Below, one piece after another: positions 15,021 to 21,570 of a stretch of DNA of 32,055 nucleotides. Below the pieces are notes generated by a model. That model saw only the letters and a program-made list of their open reading frames with translations. It was not told where the DNA came from and made no database searches. Source of the stretch: a virus; the IMG/VR virus record IMGVR_UViG_3300043409_000891, positions 1 through 32,055 of that record, one strand, 5' to 3'. Numbering within the stretch: position 1 is the first letter of the stretch; the number at the start of each line of letters is the position of its first letter. A program made the translations under genes and the position numbers.

Positions 15021-15269
15021 TCAGCACTTCCACGCCCTTAAGCTTTTGTTTATCCGGCTATTGGGGTCATTAGCGGTCTTGGCGGAGGTCAGCTTCTCTT
15101 TCATCCCCGTCATCCTCGCGCAAAATGAATCCCTGCGGCTACCACCTTCAGGCTGCGGGGCTTTCAGCCCGGGTTTCCCCGGATTGGCTGCGTTGTAGGA
15201 AGCCCTACCCTTGGCGTTCAGCCCGCCCTTCGGGTTTTTGCCTTCTTTTCTCGTCCATGCTTGTGTCAA
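15021..15269 (-). CDS. Small basic phage protein (DUF6321-like)
   Basis: The 82-residue product starts at TTG (15269) behind GAGGTG. It reads MTQAWTRKEGKNPKGGLNAK, then GRASYNAANPGKPGLKAPQP, EGGSRRDSFCARMTGMKEKL and TSAKTANDPNSRINKSLRAW. I recognise this as the very conserved phage family DUF6321, with invariant KEG-NPKGGLN and SRR-SFCARM-GM blocks. It carries many basic residues and one Cys pair (SFCARM and the terminal KC). It lies directly downstream of the portal. The role is unknown; a head-associated or DNA-binding role is possible. Confidence 0.75.
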   Translation of the reverse strand: MTQAWTRKEGKNPKGGLNAKGRASYNAANPGKPGLKAPQPEGGSRRDSFCARMTGMKEKLTSAKTANDPNSRINKSLRAWKC

Positions 15270-15311
15270 TTTTTCACCTCACACAGTTTTGGGGATAAAT
15301 CACGCGTATCC

Positions 15312-17369
15312 CTACCCAGTACGCCCGGAGACGGTGTTTACCATCTGGTTGGACTGCCTACCCCCCGCCGGAGCCCCGTCTGGGAGCGTGTCAACGGTAT
15401 CCATCTCGGGCTGCATTTGCTGCATTTGCTGTGCTTGCTGCATTTGCTGCATTTGCTGCGCTTCTTGCGCGATCTTGGCCTGCAGTTTCTCGGCCGAAGG
15501 CACAATCTTGTCGACGTTCATGTCCAACAGGCGAGCGTGGTCGCGCAGAAGCTCTCCGGTGCCCAACGGACCCACGATAGCCTGTGCGGTGGCGTTGGTG
15601 AGGACGAGTTGGAGGAACTCTGCACGCCGAACGGCTGCGCTTTCCTTGGCCACAAGGGACATTGCCCCCTTGGCGATGATGTTGATGTCGCCGATGAGGT
15701 CAGGATCAGCCGCGTAGCGCAGGTTGTGCTGGTACAAACGCTCCAGCAGGCGGGAAATGACGTTGTGGTCGATGGAAGAGATGACCGACTTGATGGATTT
15801 CGACGCGTTGCTGATCATCATCGACAGCCCGGAGGCCGTTCTACCTGCTCCGGGTGCCTGTTCGCCGGTCATGTACCGGGGAATACCGGAGTATTCGTCA
15901 GCGAGGGTCTGAAACTTCTCAAAAACAGCCATCAACTCGTTGGAATTTGACTGCGGTTGGAAGAAATCAAGAGGTTTTGACGCGTCTTGGTAGTCCGTAT
16001 TCTGGAACTGCCATATTTTCCACGGGTACATCTGCGTAATGTTCTCACCGGGGGGCAGGCGGCTGACGTTGACGCCTACCTGTGGGCCCGAACTGATACC
16101 CATGTTGTTCGAGAGAGCTCTCGCGGACGCGTTGCACATGTCTTGGCAATCGCGGATCAAATCACAGACACCGTTGCCCCAAAACGCGCCGGGAATTTTC
16201 TCGTACGACGCGGTGTAGTAGGGCTTTCGACCCAGCGGGTCGTAGTTGAGCACCGCTTTGATGACTGTGTTTCCGATTACCCAGACCTCACAGGGGTAGG
16301 ACTTCTCCATGTCAGGTACGCCAGCAGCATCCATGCCCCACTCGACAAGCAACTTACCCTGTACGGTGTCCCACAACTGGATGGCGTCAATCACATCTTC
16401 AGTTCGGTAAGTCTCGGCGTTTAGTTTGCCCTCCGCCGTGGCCATGGCTTGGTCTACGGAAAGAAGTTCAGACTGCCCGACACCAAAGTTACTCAGTATC
16501 GAGCGCAGCGCGGCTTCGTCGTACCCGGGGACCCCGATCATGCCCTCGACGCCCTCGCGGGTCAGTCGATGCCGCTCAATGAAAAACCCGTCGTGGGGGC
16601 TGGCCGACCACGATGCCGGATAGCACATGAACGGATCGACACGTTCCCACTCCAGCGTAATCTTTTCTACAGGGACCAAACCGCCGCCCTGCCACTCCAA
16701 GGTCTTCCTCTTGCGAGGAACCGGCCCTTTCATTATCGCGGTGGGGAACGTGACGATGTCGTCGATGAACTCGGACAAGGCTTCGAGGAATTTTCCCTCG
16801 ATAAGCTGGTCCTCCATTTTCTGCTCCATGCGGTCGACGCGCTTCTCCGCCTCATCCTGCAGCACGCGCATCGCTTCATCCCGCATGCGTTCCTGCTCTT
16901 GCTTGATTAGCGCCGGGGAAGGGGGCTGACCCGTAGACTGGATCATCATCTGTATCGCGCCCATCATGGCATCCTGTGCCATCTTCTGTACTTCGGGTGG
17001 CAGGTCAGGTATGGGTGTCGCATCCAGCGACCACGGTTTGTCCGATCCGGAGCCAAGCAGCGTGTCCCGCAACCACGATGACGCGCCTCGACACTTGGTC
17101 GACGTCAACATCATGTAAATCTCGGAGCCCCCTTGCTCCTTGATAGCTGCCAGCTTGTCCGGGTCGTACTCACCGTTACGCTGTCGCAGGGCTTGAAGGA
17201 GACGTTGCTCCGGTACCTGCTTGGCTACTTTTGCCGACTCCCACCGTTTCTTTACGTGGGACGCGAGCCCTTGAATGACAGGATTGTTCTGATTGTCTGT
17301 GTTGGGTTTTGTCTGCGCCGCTAGCGAGGACGCAGAAGCAACAGGAATCAGTTGACTAAGACCAGCCAT
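15312..17369 (-). CDS. Portal protein
   Basis: This 685-residue protein forms the dodecameric ring at the head vertex through which DNA is packaged. It lies just downstream of the terminase genes. Key blocks are VKKRWESAKVAKQVPEQRLL near the N-terminus, PWSLDATPIPDLPPEVQ, WERVDPFMCYPASWSASPHD, the stem region ALSNNMGISSGPQVGVNVSR, YMTGEQAPGAGRTASGLSMM, and a C-terminal Gln/Met-rich tail. That tail, about residues 634-655, is a QQMQQMQQAQQMQQMQ tract encoded by a DNA microsatellite near 15409-15470. Length and architecture suit the large portal family of podovirus-like phages. GGGAG-TGCTTC precedes the ATG. Confidence 0.88.
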   Translation of the reverse strand: MAGLSQLIPVASASSLAAQTKPNTDNQNNPVIQGLASHVKKRWESAKVAKQVPEQRLLQALRQRNGEYDPDKLAAIKEQGGSEIYMMLTSTKCRGASSWLRDTLLGSGSDKPWSLDATPIPDLPPEVQKMAQDAMMGAIQMMIQSTGQPPSPALIKQEQERMRDEAMRVLQDEAEKRVDRMEQKMEDQLIEGKFLEALSEFIDDIVTFPTAIMKGPVPRKRKTLEWQGGGLVPVEKITLEWERVDPFMCYPASWSASPHDGFFIERHRLTREGVEGMIGVPGYDEAALRSILSNFGVGQSELLSVDQAMATAEGKLNAETYRTEDVIDAIQLWDTVQGKLLVEWGMDAAGVPDMEKSYPCEVWVIGNTVIKAVLNYDPLGRKPYYTASYEKIPGAFWGNGVCDLIRDCQDMCNASARALSNNMGISSGPQVGVNVSRLPPGENITQMYPWKIWQFQNTDYQDASKPLDFFQPQSNSNELMAVFEKFQTLADEYSGIPRYMTGEQAPGAGRTASGLSMMISNASKSIKSVISSIDHNVISRLLERLYQHNLRYAADPDLIGDINIIAKGAMSLVAKESAAVRRAEFLQLVLTNATAQAIVGPLGTGELLRDHARLLDMNVDKIVPSAEKLQAKIAQEAQQMQQMQQAQQMQQMQPEMDTVDTLPDGAPAGGRQSNQMVNTVSGRTG

Positions 17370-17403
17370 GAAGCACTCCCGGGAAGGTTATTGGAGCCTA
17401 CCA

Positions 17404-17442
17404 TAAAAAAAGCCCCCACGGGAGGGGGGTCCGGTGAGGGCT
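17404..17442 (-). terminator. Intrinsic terminator between terminase and portal
   Basis: On the minus strand AGCCCTCAC (17442-17434) pairs with GTGGGGGCT (17419-17411), nine pairs with one wobble and a 14-base loop, followed by seven T (17410-17404). It should separate or attenuate the terminase transcript from the portal and head transcript. Confidence 0.75.
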
Positions 17443-17502
17443 AAGTCGGCGGGGGAGGCCGATAGGAGCAGTACATGGAGACTACGAGGGCAGTGTACCA
17501 CG

Positions 17503-18906
17503 TCAAGTCCACCCCACCGCATTAACGCGCTTCACCGCCCGGTACTGAGACTCCCCCGCGTAGGACCCCTCGCCCATCAGGTACACCGTCAGGTAAGTGA
17601 ACCCGTCGGCCAAGTCCGACCATGGATGATCTTTCTTGGGTCTTTCCTCCATCTCGCCGTCTTTGCGGGCGGCAAACTTGTACCCATGCTTCAGGGCGGA
17701 GATCAACCCCGTACACCCGGCGTCAATCAGGAGCACAGCTTTGCCTTCGCTTTGCTGGGAAAACATCATCTCCCCGGAAGATATGCGAAGCTCCGTCTTG
17801 TTAGTAGGCGCTGTAATCACCTTGATCCGCTTTTTCTTCACGATCTCGAACACCGTCTCCTCTGTCGGCTGGCTACGCTGCTTAGCCGCTGGGTCGATGA
17901 TGATCTTCACCGGGCACCCCGCGAACCGAGACCGGAGCAGGGGGAGCAACTTAGTGTCGAGGAACCGCTCCATGCCCATGCTGTCTGGCGGCGCAACGTA
18001 GCAATCCGCGAGGATGTGCACCTTCCCCGAGGGGGTGCGCTGGCCGATAATAGCCGCCGGGGTCAACCCCGCGTCCAGCCCAATCAGCAGGGGGTGCGCG
18101 TCCGACACAATGTGCAGTAGCGGCGCGGGAGCGATGTGGAATGACGGCACGAACGTGGACCGGAACACAGGCATCCCTTCCTTGGACGTGCCGTACTCGC
18201 AGTCGATCATGGTCTTCACGTACTCGTCAGACAGACCGTCGGTGTCGTAGTATCCCGGCGGCAGGTAGGCGAGGTTCTCCGCCTCGGGACTTCGCCCACT
18301 GGGCTGCTTGAACAGCACCCACGAGCCCACCTCCCCGTCCATCACCTGCTGGTGCCATGTGTCCTGCGCGGGCATGTTCGTGTCCGCGATGATGCAAGGG
18401 TACGTAGCGCCCGGGCCGTCCTTGCGGCTGGGGTAGCGCCCCACCCGCTTGGTGCCGATCAAGCCCTCCACGATATCTTGGTTGATCTCCCGGAACTCGT
18501 TGAAAAACGCCGTGGTCGTCTCAAGGGACAGGAGCTTGCGGATGTCGTTGGCGTCCTCAAGGGACATGAACAGCACCTCGGACTCCACGTCCTCGAACTT
18601 CATGTAGTACGTCCGGTCGGAGGACACCCACCGCCCAAACACGCCGTCAGGCATCCAGTCTAGGAATGACTTTATCGTCGTAGTCTTCAGCATCGGCACG
18701 GTGTTCCTCACGATGAGGTGCCGGGTCCTGCGGATGCCGTCATTGTCCGGGGCTTGCTGCATGGAGTTCAGCAGGATGTGCATGATGCACGCGCTGGTTT
18801 TCCCGCCCCCCACCGGTCCGGCGAGGATCTTGAACGTGTCGGTTGCCTTCAGAAACCCCGCACAAGTTGGTGATGCCTTGTACGCGAGGCTGTGACTAAA
18901 CGCCAT
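17503..18906 (-). CDS. terL: Terminase large subunit
   Basis: This is the ATP-driven packaging motor and nuclease. In the 467-residue reading from ATG 18906, residues 30-38 are the Walker A-like loop GPVGGGKTS (Lys36). RHLIVRNTVPMLKTTTIKSF follows, and a Walker B-like TTAFFNEFREINQDIVEGL. The C-terminal RNase H-like nuclease carries LLIGLDAGLTPAAIIGQR (first acidic residue), IIIDPAAKQR (second) and HPWSDLADGFTYL near the end (third acidic cluster). An in-frame TTG seven codons upstream is possible, but the ATG has AGGA at suitable distance. It overlaps the small terminase by 11 bases. Length is normal for the family. Confidence 0.92.
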   Translation of the reverse strand: MAFSHSLAYKASPTCAGFLKATDTFKILAGPVGGGKTSACIMHILLNSMQQAPDNDGIRRTRHLIVRNTVPMLKTTTIKSFLDWMPDGVFGRWVSSDRTYYMKFEDVESEVLFMSLEDANDIRKLLSLETTTAFFNEFREINQDIVEGLIGTKRVGRYPSRKDGPGATYPCIIADTNMPAQDTWHQQVMDGEVGSWVLFKQPSGRSPEAENLAYLPPGYYDTDGLSDEYVKTMIDCEYGTSKEGMPVFRSTFVPSFHIAPAPLLHIVSDAHPLLIGLDAGLTPAAIIGQRTPSGKVHILADCYVAPPDSMGMERFLDTKLLPLLRSRFAGCPVKIIIDPAAKQRSQPTEETVFEIVKKKRIKVITAPTNKTELRISSGEMMFSQQSEGKAVLLIDAGCTGLISALKHGYKFAARKDGEMEERPKKDHPWSDLADGFTYLTVYLMGEGSYAGESQYRAVKRVNAVGWT

Positions 18907-19399
18907 CGGCGGTGTCCTGCAAAGCAACGATTTTCACGGTGGGGGAGGGTAGCGCGGGGTTGGCCCCCAAGTCGATGTTGATGCTGATCTTCGGACCCCC
19001 GCTGCCGGTGTCGTTGGGGGCATCCCCCGGGCGCTTGTCCAACCCCGCCCACCGCACGGTATTGGCAATGGCTGTGATGGCCACGCTCGGCGGGGTGTCC
19101 GGACTCTTCGCTATCCTGAACTGCGTGCGCAGCAACTCCTCGGCCTGAACCTGCGCCTTCAGCACAAACGAAGACCCGTTCTCGGTCAACTCCTTGGCAA
19201 ACTCCCGCACCCTGCGTCGGAACAGCTGGTCTTCACACAGGGACTCGAACTCGAACGGCGTCAACCCCAGATCGTAGATCAGCTGTTCCACCGGCAAACG
19301 CGGTCCCACCTGATTGCGGGCCACGTCGAACGCAATCTTCTCCCACTCAAGCGGGTGGGTCGGGGGGAACCCCACGGGGGTACGGGTTGAGTCAGTCAC
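18896..19399 (-). CDS. terS: Terminase small subunit
   Basis: This 167-residue protein lies directly upstream of terL and overlaps it. An N-terminal helical region with LPVEQLIYDLGLTPFEFESL CEDQLFRRRV looks like the helix-turn-helix DNA-recognition part. A central helical pair follows (KELTENGSSFVLKAQVQAEE, then LLRTQFRIAKSPDTPPSVAI), expected to form the ring. The C-terminal tail (ISINIDLGANPALPSPTVKI) is the TerL contact region in comparable proteins. It overlaps the KilA-N-like gene by ATGA. Confidence 0.8.
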   Translation of the reverse strand: MTDSTRTPVGFPPTHPLEWEKIAFDVARNQVGPRLPVEQLIYDLGLTPFEFESLCEDQLFRRRVREFAKELTENGSSFVLKAQVQAEELLRTQFRIAKSPDTPPSVAITAIANTVRWAGLDKRPGDAPNDTGSGGPKISINIDLGANPALPSPTVKIVALQDTADGV

Positions 19400-19662
19400 A
19401 GCGGTTTCTCAATAATTGCCTTGTAGAACGTAACCGGGTCGGCCCAGCGCGTAAACGCCAGAGCCACCATGGGATGCGCCATAGTCTGCGCCGGTTGCCC
19501 GCGATACGCAACGGACGGGGCCGATGAAGCCAGTGCGGGTTCCCCCGTCTCTTTCAGGGCAGACTCAACGGCCTTGTACTCCACGCACCGCCAGAAATTG
19601 CCAAAGCATTTGCTGGGGGCTAGCTTGCGGTGGATGGCGTGGAGGTCGACGTAGGTGGCCAT
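19396..19662 (-). CDS. KilA-N-like small protein
   Basis: The 88-residue product starts at ATG 19662, with AGGA about nine bases upstream; an earlier GTG-type start would add 13 odd residues. ATYVDLHAIHRKLAPSKCFG NFWRC and AHPMVALAFTRWADPVTFYK resemble the two ends of the KilA-N DNA-binding domain (the 'THP-ala-ARW-sPef' signature). The core between them is short, so it is truncated compared with typical 80-110-residue KilA-N domains. As first gene of the leftward arm it is placed like a regulator. It could bind the palindromes of the control region, but that is inference. Confidence 0.5.
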   Translation of the reverse strand: MATYVDLHAIHRKLAPSKCFGNFWRCVEYKAVESALKETGEPALASSAPSVAYRGQPAQTMAHPMVALAFTRWADPVTFYKAIIEKPL

Positions 19663-19976
19663 GGAGGAGATCCTGTAGTGGGTATGTACGCAGTGTACCA
19701 TGTACTAATAGCGGGTACGAAGCTCTCGTAGAAAGTACGACCTTAGAAAAATAGAAAAAAATTTGCGACGTAGGCATCTACTATCATAGGGCGAGGGCCC
19801 ACTGTGTCCCGGTGGGGGGCCCTCGGGGCCATGGCCGTTCCGTAGGCGGCGAGGGGGGATACTACTATCACCGGGCTGGCTCTGTGGGAGTAGACTGCGC
19901 CGGAGTAGGCTAGTACAATGAACTTGTTGGACGTGGAACCCGGACACGACAAACCGGGCTCGATAGGACCGATACC
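19663..19976. other. Divergent control region between leftward and rightward genes
   Basis: About 310 bases without a gene. It contains AT-rich runs (about 19745-19764), a hairpin with 8-bp arms GAGGGCCC / GGGCCCTC (19793-19800 and 19817-19824), CTACTATCA boxes near 19778 and 19862, two GGAGTAG boxes (19888-19894 and 19903-19908), and a rightward promoter (19891-19919). No leftward promoter with good -35 and -10 boxes could be picked out, so leftward transcription may use another signal or start elsewhere. Confidence 0.6.
19891..19919 (+). promoter_or_regulatory. Sigma-70-like promoter for the first paralogue
   Basis: TAGACT (19891-19896), 17 bases, then TACAAT (19914-19919). The -35 matches TTGACA at four of six bases and the -10 matches TATAAT at five of six. 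The bases after the -10 (GAACTTGTTGG) align with those after the second paralogue's promoter (GTACTTGTTGG), so both starts descend from one duplicated control segment. Two GGAGTAG-type boxes overlap the -35 and spacer. Confidence 0.65.
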
Positions 19977-20594
19977 ATGACTGCAACAATCCCTACCGTA
20001 AACCGCGACCCGGCGATTGGCGACCTGTTCGCCTCGGTCGTTAAGGTCGACGCATCGCTGAACTCGAAACTGGGCGAACTCGCCCAGTCCCTTGCGGACC
20101 AAGTTTCGGGATTCGACCTTCCGCATGCGTCGAAGCTTTCCCTGCTCGAATCGGCTTACAGCGCCGATTTTAAGCTTCTCGCCGTGAACAGGAACACGGT
20201 CGCGAGTCTGCGGGCCCTGCTGGTCGCCAAGGTCGCAGGCAACGAACTGGTCGAAGTCTCGGCCCCGTCGACCGATGGAAAGAAAGCCGGAATCAGCAAA
20301 CCCGCGAACATCCTGTCCGCCGGAGAAGCGAAAAAGCTTTCGGCGCAGATCAAGCAACAGATGGTTGAGGCGGAGCGGAGCCCGGAGGAGGAGGCCCGCG
20401 CCGAGGCCCTCGCCAAAAGCATGAAAGCGGCGGCGCAAAAGGTCGCCAACGATGCGGCGACCAAGGCGGTCGCCGAGTTTCAGGAAAAGGCCATGGCATT
20501 TGCGGTCTCCGAACCCGCTCGCGTGAAACTGGTCGAAGCGCTGGCGGCGCAAGGCTTCAAGATCATGAAAGACTCCAAGGCTCCGGCCAAGTAA
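19977..20594 (+). CDS. Paralogue A, alanine/lysine-rich early protein of unknown function
   Basis: This 205-residue, mostly helical protein has blocks shared with paralogue B at 20911: DASLN-KLGELA, FDLP-ASKL-LLESAY-ADFK, NRNTVASLRA, VAG--LVEV-APS-DGK, EAERSPEE-ARAEAL and SMKAAAQ. A charged linker around residues 100-150 suggests two helical domains. No known domain is recognised and there is no membrane segment. It is a one-gene transcription unit with a sigma-70 promoter before it and a strong terminator after it, which suggests early, high expression. Codon choice differs from B (more TCG and GCG here), so the copies are old or came from different sources. Confidence 0.8.
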   Translation: MTATIPTVNRDPAIGDLFASVVKVDASLNSKLGELAQSLADQVSGFDLPHASKLSLLESAYSADFKLLAVNRNTVASLRALLVAKVAGNELVEVSAPSTDGKKAGISKPANILSAGEAKKLSAQIKQQMVEAERSPEEEARAEALAKSMKAAAQKVANDAATKAVAEFQEKAMAFAVSEPARVKLVEALAAQGFKIMKDSKAPAK

Positions 20595-20610
20595 TCCGCA
20601 GCGTCCCGAA

Positions 20611-20645
20611 CCGCACCGGCTGAGGCCCGGTGCGGTCTTTTTTTT
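20611..20645 (+). terminator. Strong intrinsic terminator after paralogue A
   Basis: CCGCACCGG (20611-20619) and CCGGTGCGG (20627-20635) form a perfect 9-bp stem with a seven-base loop, followed by TC and eight T (20638-20645). Confidence 0.9.
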
Positions 20646-20649
20646 GCCT

Positions 20650-20727
20650 CAGCCCCGTGATAGTAGTCCACGCCCCGCCCCCATGCTGCAGCGCACCAAT
20701 GCGCCCCCCACTACTATCACGGGGCTG
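20650..20727. repeat. 18-bp perfect inverted repeat, CTACTATCAC family
   Basis: CAGCCCCGTGATAGTAGT at 20650-20667 is the exact reverse complement of 20710-20727, with 42 bases between. The right arm recurs as a direct copy at 19861-19879 with one mismatch, and shorter relatives (CTACTATCA) lie near 19778 and 21585. It directly follows the terminator, so it may be a regulator site or the remains of the duplication that made the two paralogues. Confidence 0.75.
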
Positions 20728-20734
20728 GCCGCGC

Positions 20735-20749
20735 TACTCCAATGGAGTA
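20735..20749. promoter_or_regulatory. TACTCCA-A-TGGAGTA palindrome
   Basis: Two perfect 7-base arms around one base. It is the cleanest copy of the palindrome family dispersed through the centre and right arm, and lies about 65 bases upstream of the -35 of paralogue B. Its position ahead of a promoter suits an operator, though the family also supplies GGAG ribosome sites elsewhere. Confidence 0.5.
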
Positions 20750-20778
20750 CGCTCTACTCCACCCACCCGGAGCGGGAT

Positions 20779-20804
20779 ACGTACGTTACGTACGTAACGT
20801 ACGT
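20779..20804. promoter_or_regulatory. 26-bp perfect palindrome upstream of promoter B
   Basis: The 26 bases are fully self-complementary and built from ACGT/GTAC steps (central part ACGTTACGTACGTAACGT). The palindrome ends ten bases before the -35 box of the paralogue B promoter. A site of this size and position is expected for a dimeric or tetrameric regulator. No equivalent is seen before promoter A. Confidence 0.6.
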
Positions 20805-20814
20805 TGTGCCCCTG

Positions 20815-20843
20815 TTGACAGGTAACGTATAGCATGGTAGAAT
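20815..20843 (+). promoter_or_regulatory. Sigma-70 promoter for paralogue B
   Basis: A perfect TTGACA (20815-20820), 17-base spacer and TAGAAT (20838-20843). The transcript should start near 20850, where TTGGCTC-GAT-GAGCCAA (20851-20867) forms a perfect 7-bp hairpin at its 5' end, a feature that can stabilise mRNA. Confidence 0.85.
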
Positions 20844-20889
20844 GTACTTGTTGGCTCGATGAGCCAAACGGCCACCCACCGACTGGGCT

Positions 20890-20905
20890 TACTACACTGG
20901 AGTAG
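20890..20905 (+). promoter_or_regulatory. TACTACACTGGAGTAG box acting as ribosome site
   Basis: The box contains GGAG (20899-20902) eight bases before the ATG of paralogue B. The same 16-mer occurs at 21618-21633 (no gene follows closely) and 22847-22862 (before a TTG start), and with one change at 24842-24857. Confidence 0.6.
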
Positions 20906-20910
20906 CTACC

Positions 20911-21525
20911 ATGAGCACAATCCCGAGCGTTACCCGCAACGAACTGATCGCAGGCATTTTCGCTGCGGCCACCAATCTGGACGCTAGCCTAAACGAGAAG
21001 CTGGGAGAACTGGCCAGCATTCTGGCCGCAGAGGTTGCCCCGTTCGACCTCCCGCTGGCCAGCAAGCTGGCGTTGCTCGAAAGCGCGTACGCGGCCGACT
21101 TCAAGAAGATGTCGGCCAATCGCAACACAGTAGCCAGCCTCAGGGCCGCGCTGACCTGTAAAGTTGCTGGCGGTATGCTGGTGGAAGTCAAGGCACCCAG
21201 CAAGGACGGCAAAGCTGGTGCCGTGCTCAAGCCTGCGGACAAGCTGTCAGTGGGTGAGGCGAAGAAGTTCGCTGCCACCGTCAAGTCGGATGCAGCCGAA
21301 GCAGAACGCAGCCCCGAGGAAGCTGCACGTGCCGAAGCCCTTGAGCGTTCCATGAAAGCCGCAGCGCAAGAGGTCAGCAACAAGCTGGCCACAGCGGTAG
21401 CGCAAGCCAAAGCCGAAGAGGCGTTCGCGTATGTCCTCCACGACGCGCAACGCGCCACGCTGGTGGCGAAGCTGGCCGCTGTTGGGTACAAGCTGGCGAA
21501 GCTGACCACGGCACCCACCAAGTAG
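20911..21525 (+). CDS. Paralogue B, alanine/lysine-rich early protein of unknown function
   Basis: The 204-residue product is alignable with paralogue A along its whole length. Blocks DASLNEKLGELASILAAEVA, FDLPLASKLALLESAYAADF, NRNTVASLRAALTCKVAGG, AERSPEEAARAEALERSMKA and AAQEVSNKLA correspond one to one. Between the shared blocks the helices keep length but not sequence. It has its own consensus promoter, a 26-bp palindrome upstream, and its own terminator. The function is unknown; soluble and helical, it could be a host-takeover or nucleic-acid-associated protein, but no motif decides. Confidence 0.8.
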   Translation: MSTIPSVTRNELIAGIFAAATNLDASLNEKLGELASILAAEVAPFDLPLASKLALLESAYAADFKKMSANRNTVASLRAALTCKVAGGMLVEVKAPSKDGKAGAVLKPADKLSVGEAKKFAATVKSDAAEAERSPEEAARAEALERSMKAAAQEVSNKLATAVAQAKAEEAFAYVLHDAQRATLVAKLAAVGYKLAKLTTAPTK

Positions 21526-21541
21526 TTCCCACCAACCTAGC

Positions 21542-21570
21542 AGCCCCGGGCAATCCCCGGGGCTTTTTTT
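21542..21570 (+). terminator. Strong intrinsic terminator after paralogue B
   Basis: AGCCCCGGG (21542-21550) pairs perfectly with CCCGGGGCT (21556-21564) around a five-base loop, followed by a run of seven T. It lies 16 bases after the stop codon. Confidence 0.9.

Noticed and set aside
15409-15470. Short-period repeat resembling a CRISPR or mobile element
   Set aside because: It is a coding microsatellite for the Gln/Met tail of the portal protein, with no spacers or terminal repeats.
19918-19980. 20-codon frame (MNLLDVEPGHDKPGSIGPIP) whose TGA overlaps the start of paralogue A, looking like a leader peptide
   Set aside because: Its ATG lies inside the -10 box of the promoter, so the start codon would not be in the transcript; the second paralogue has no matching frame.
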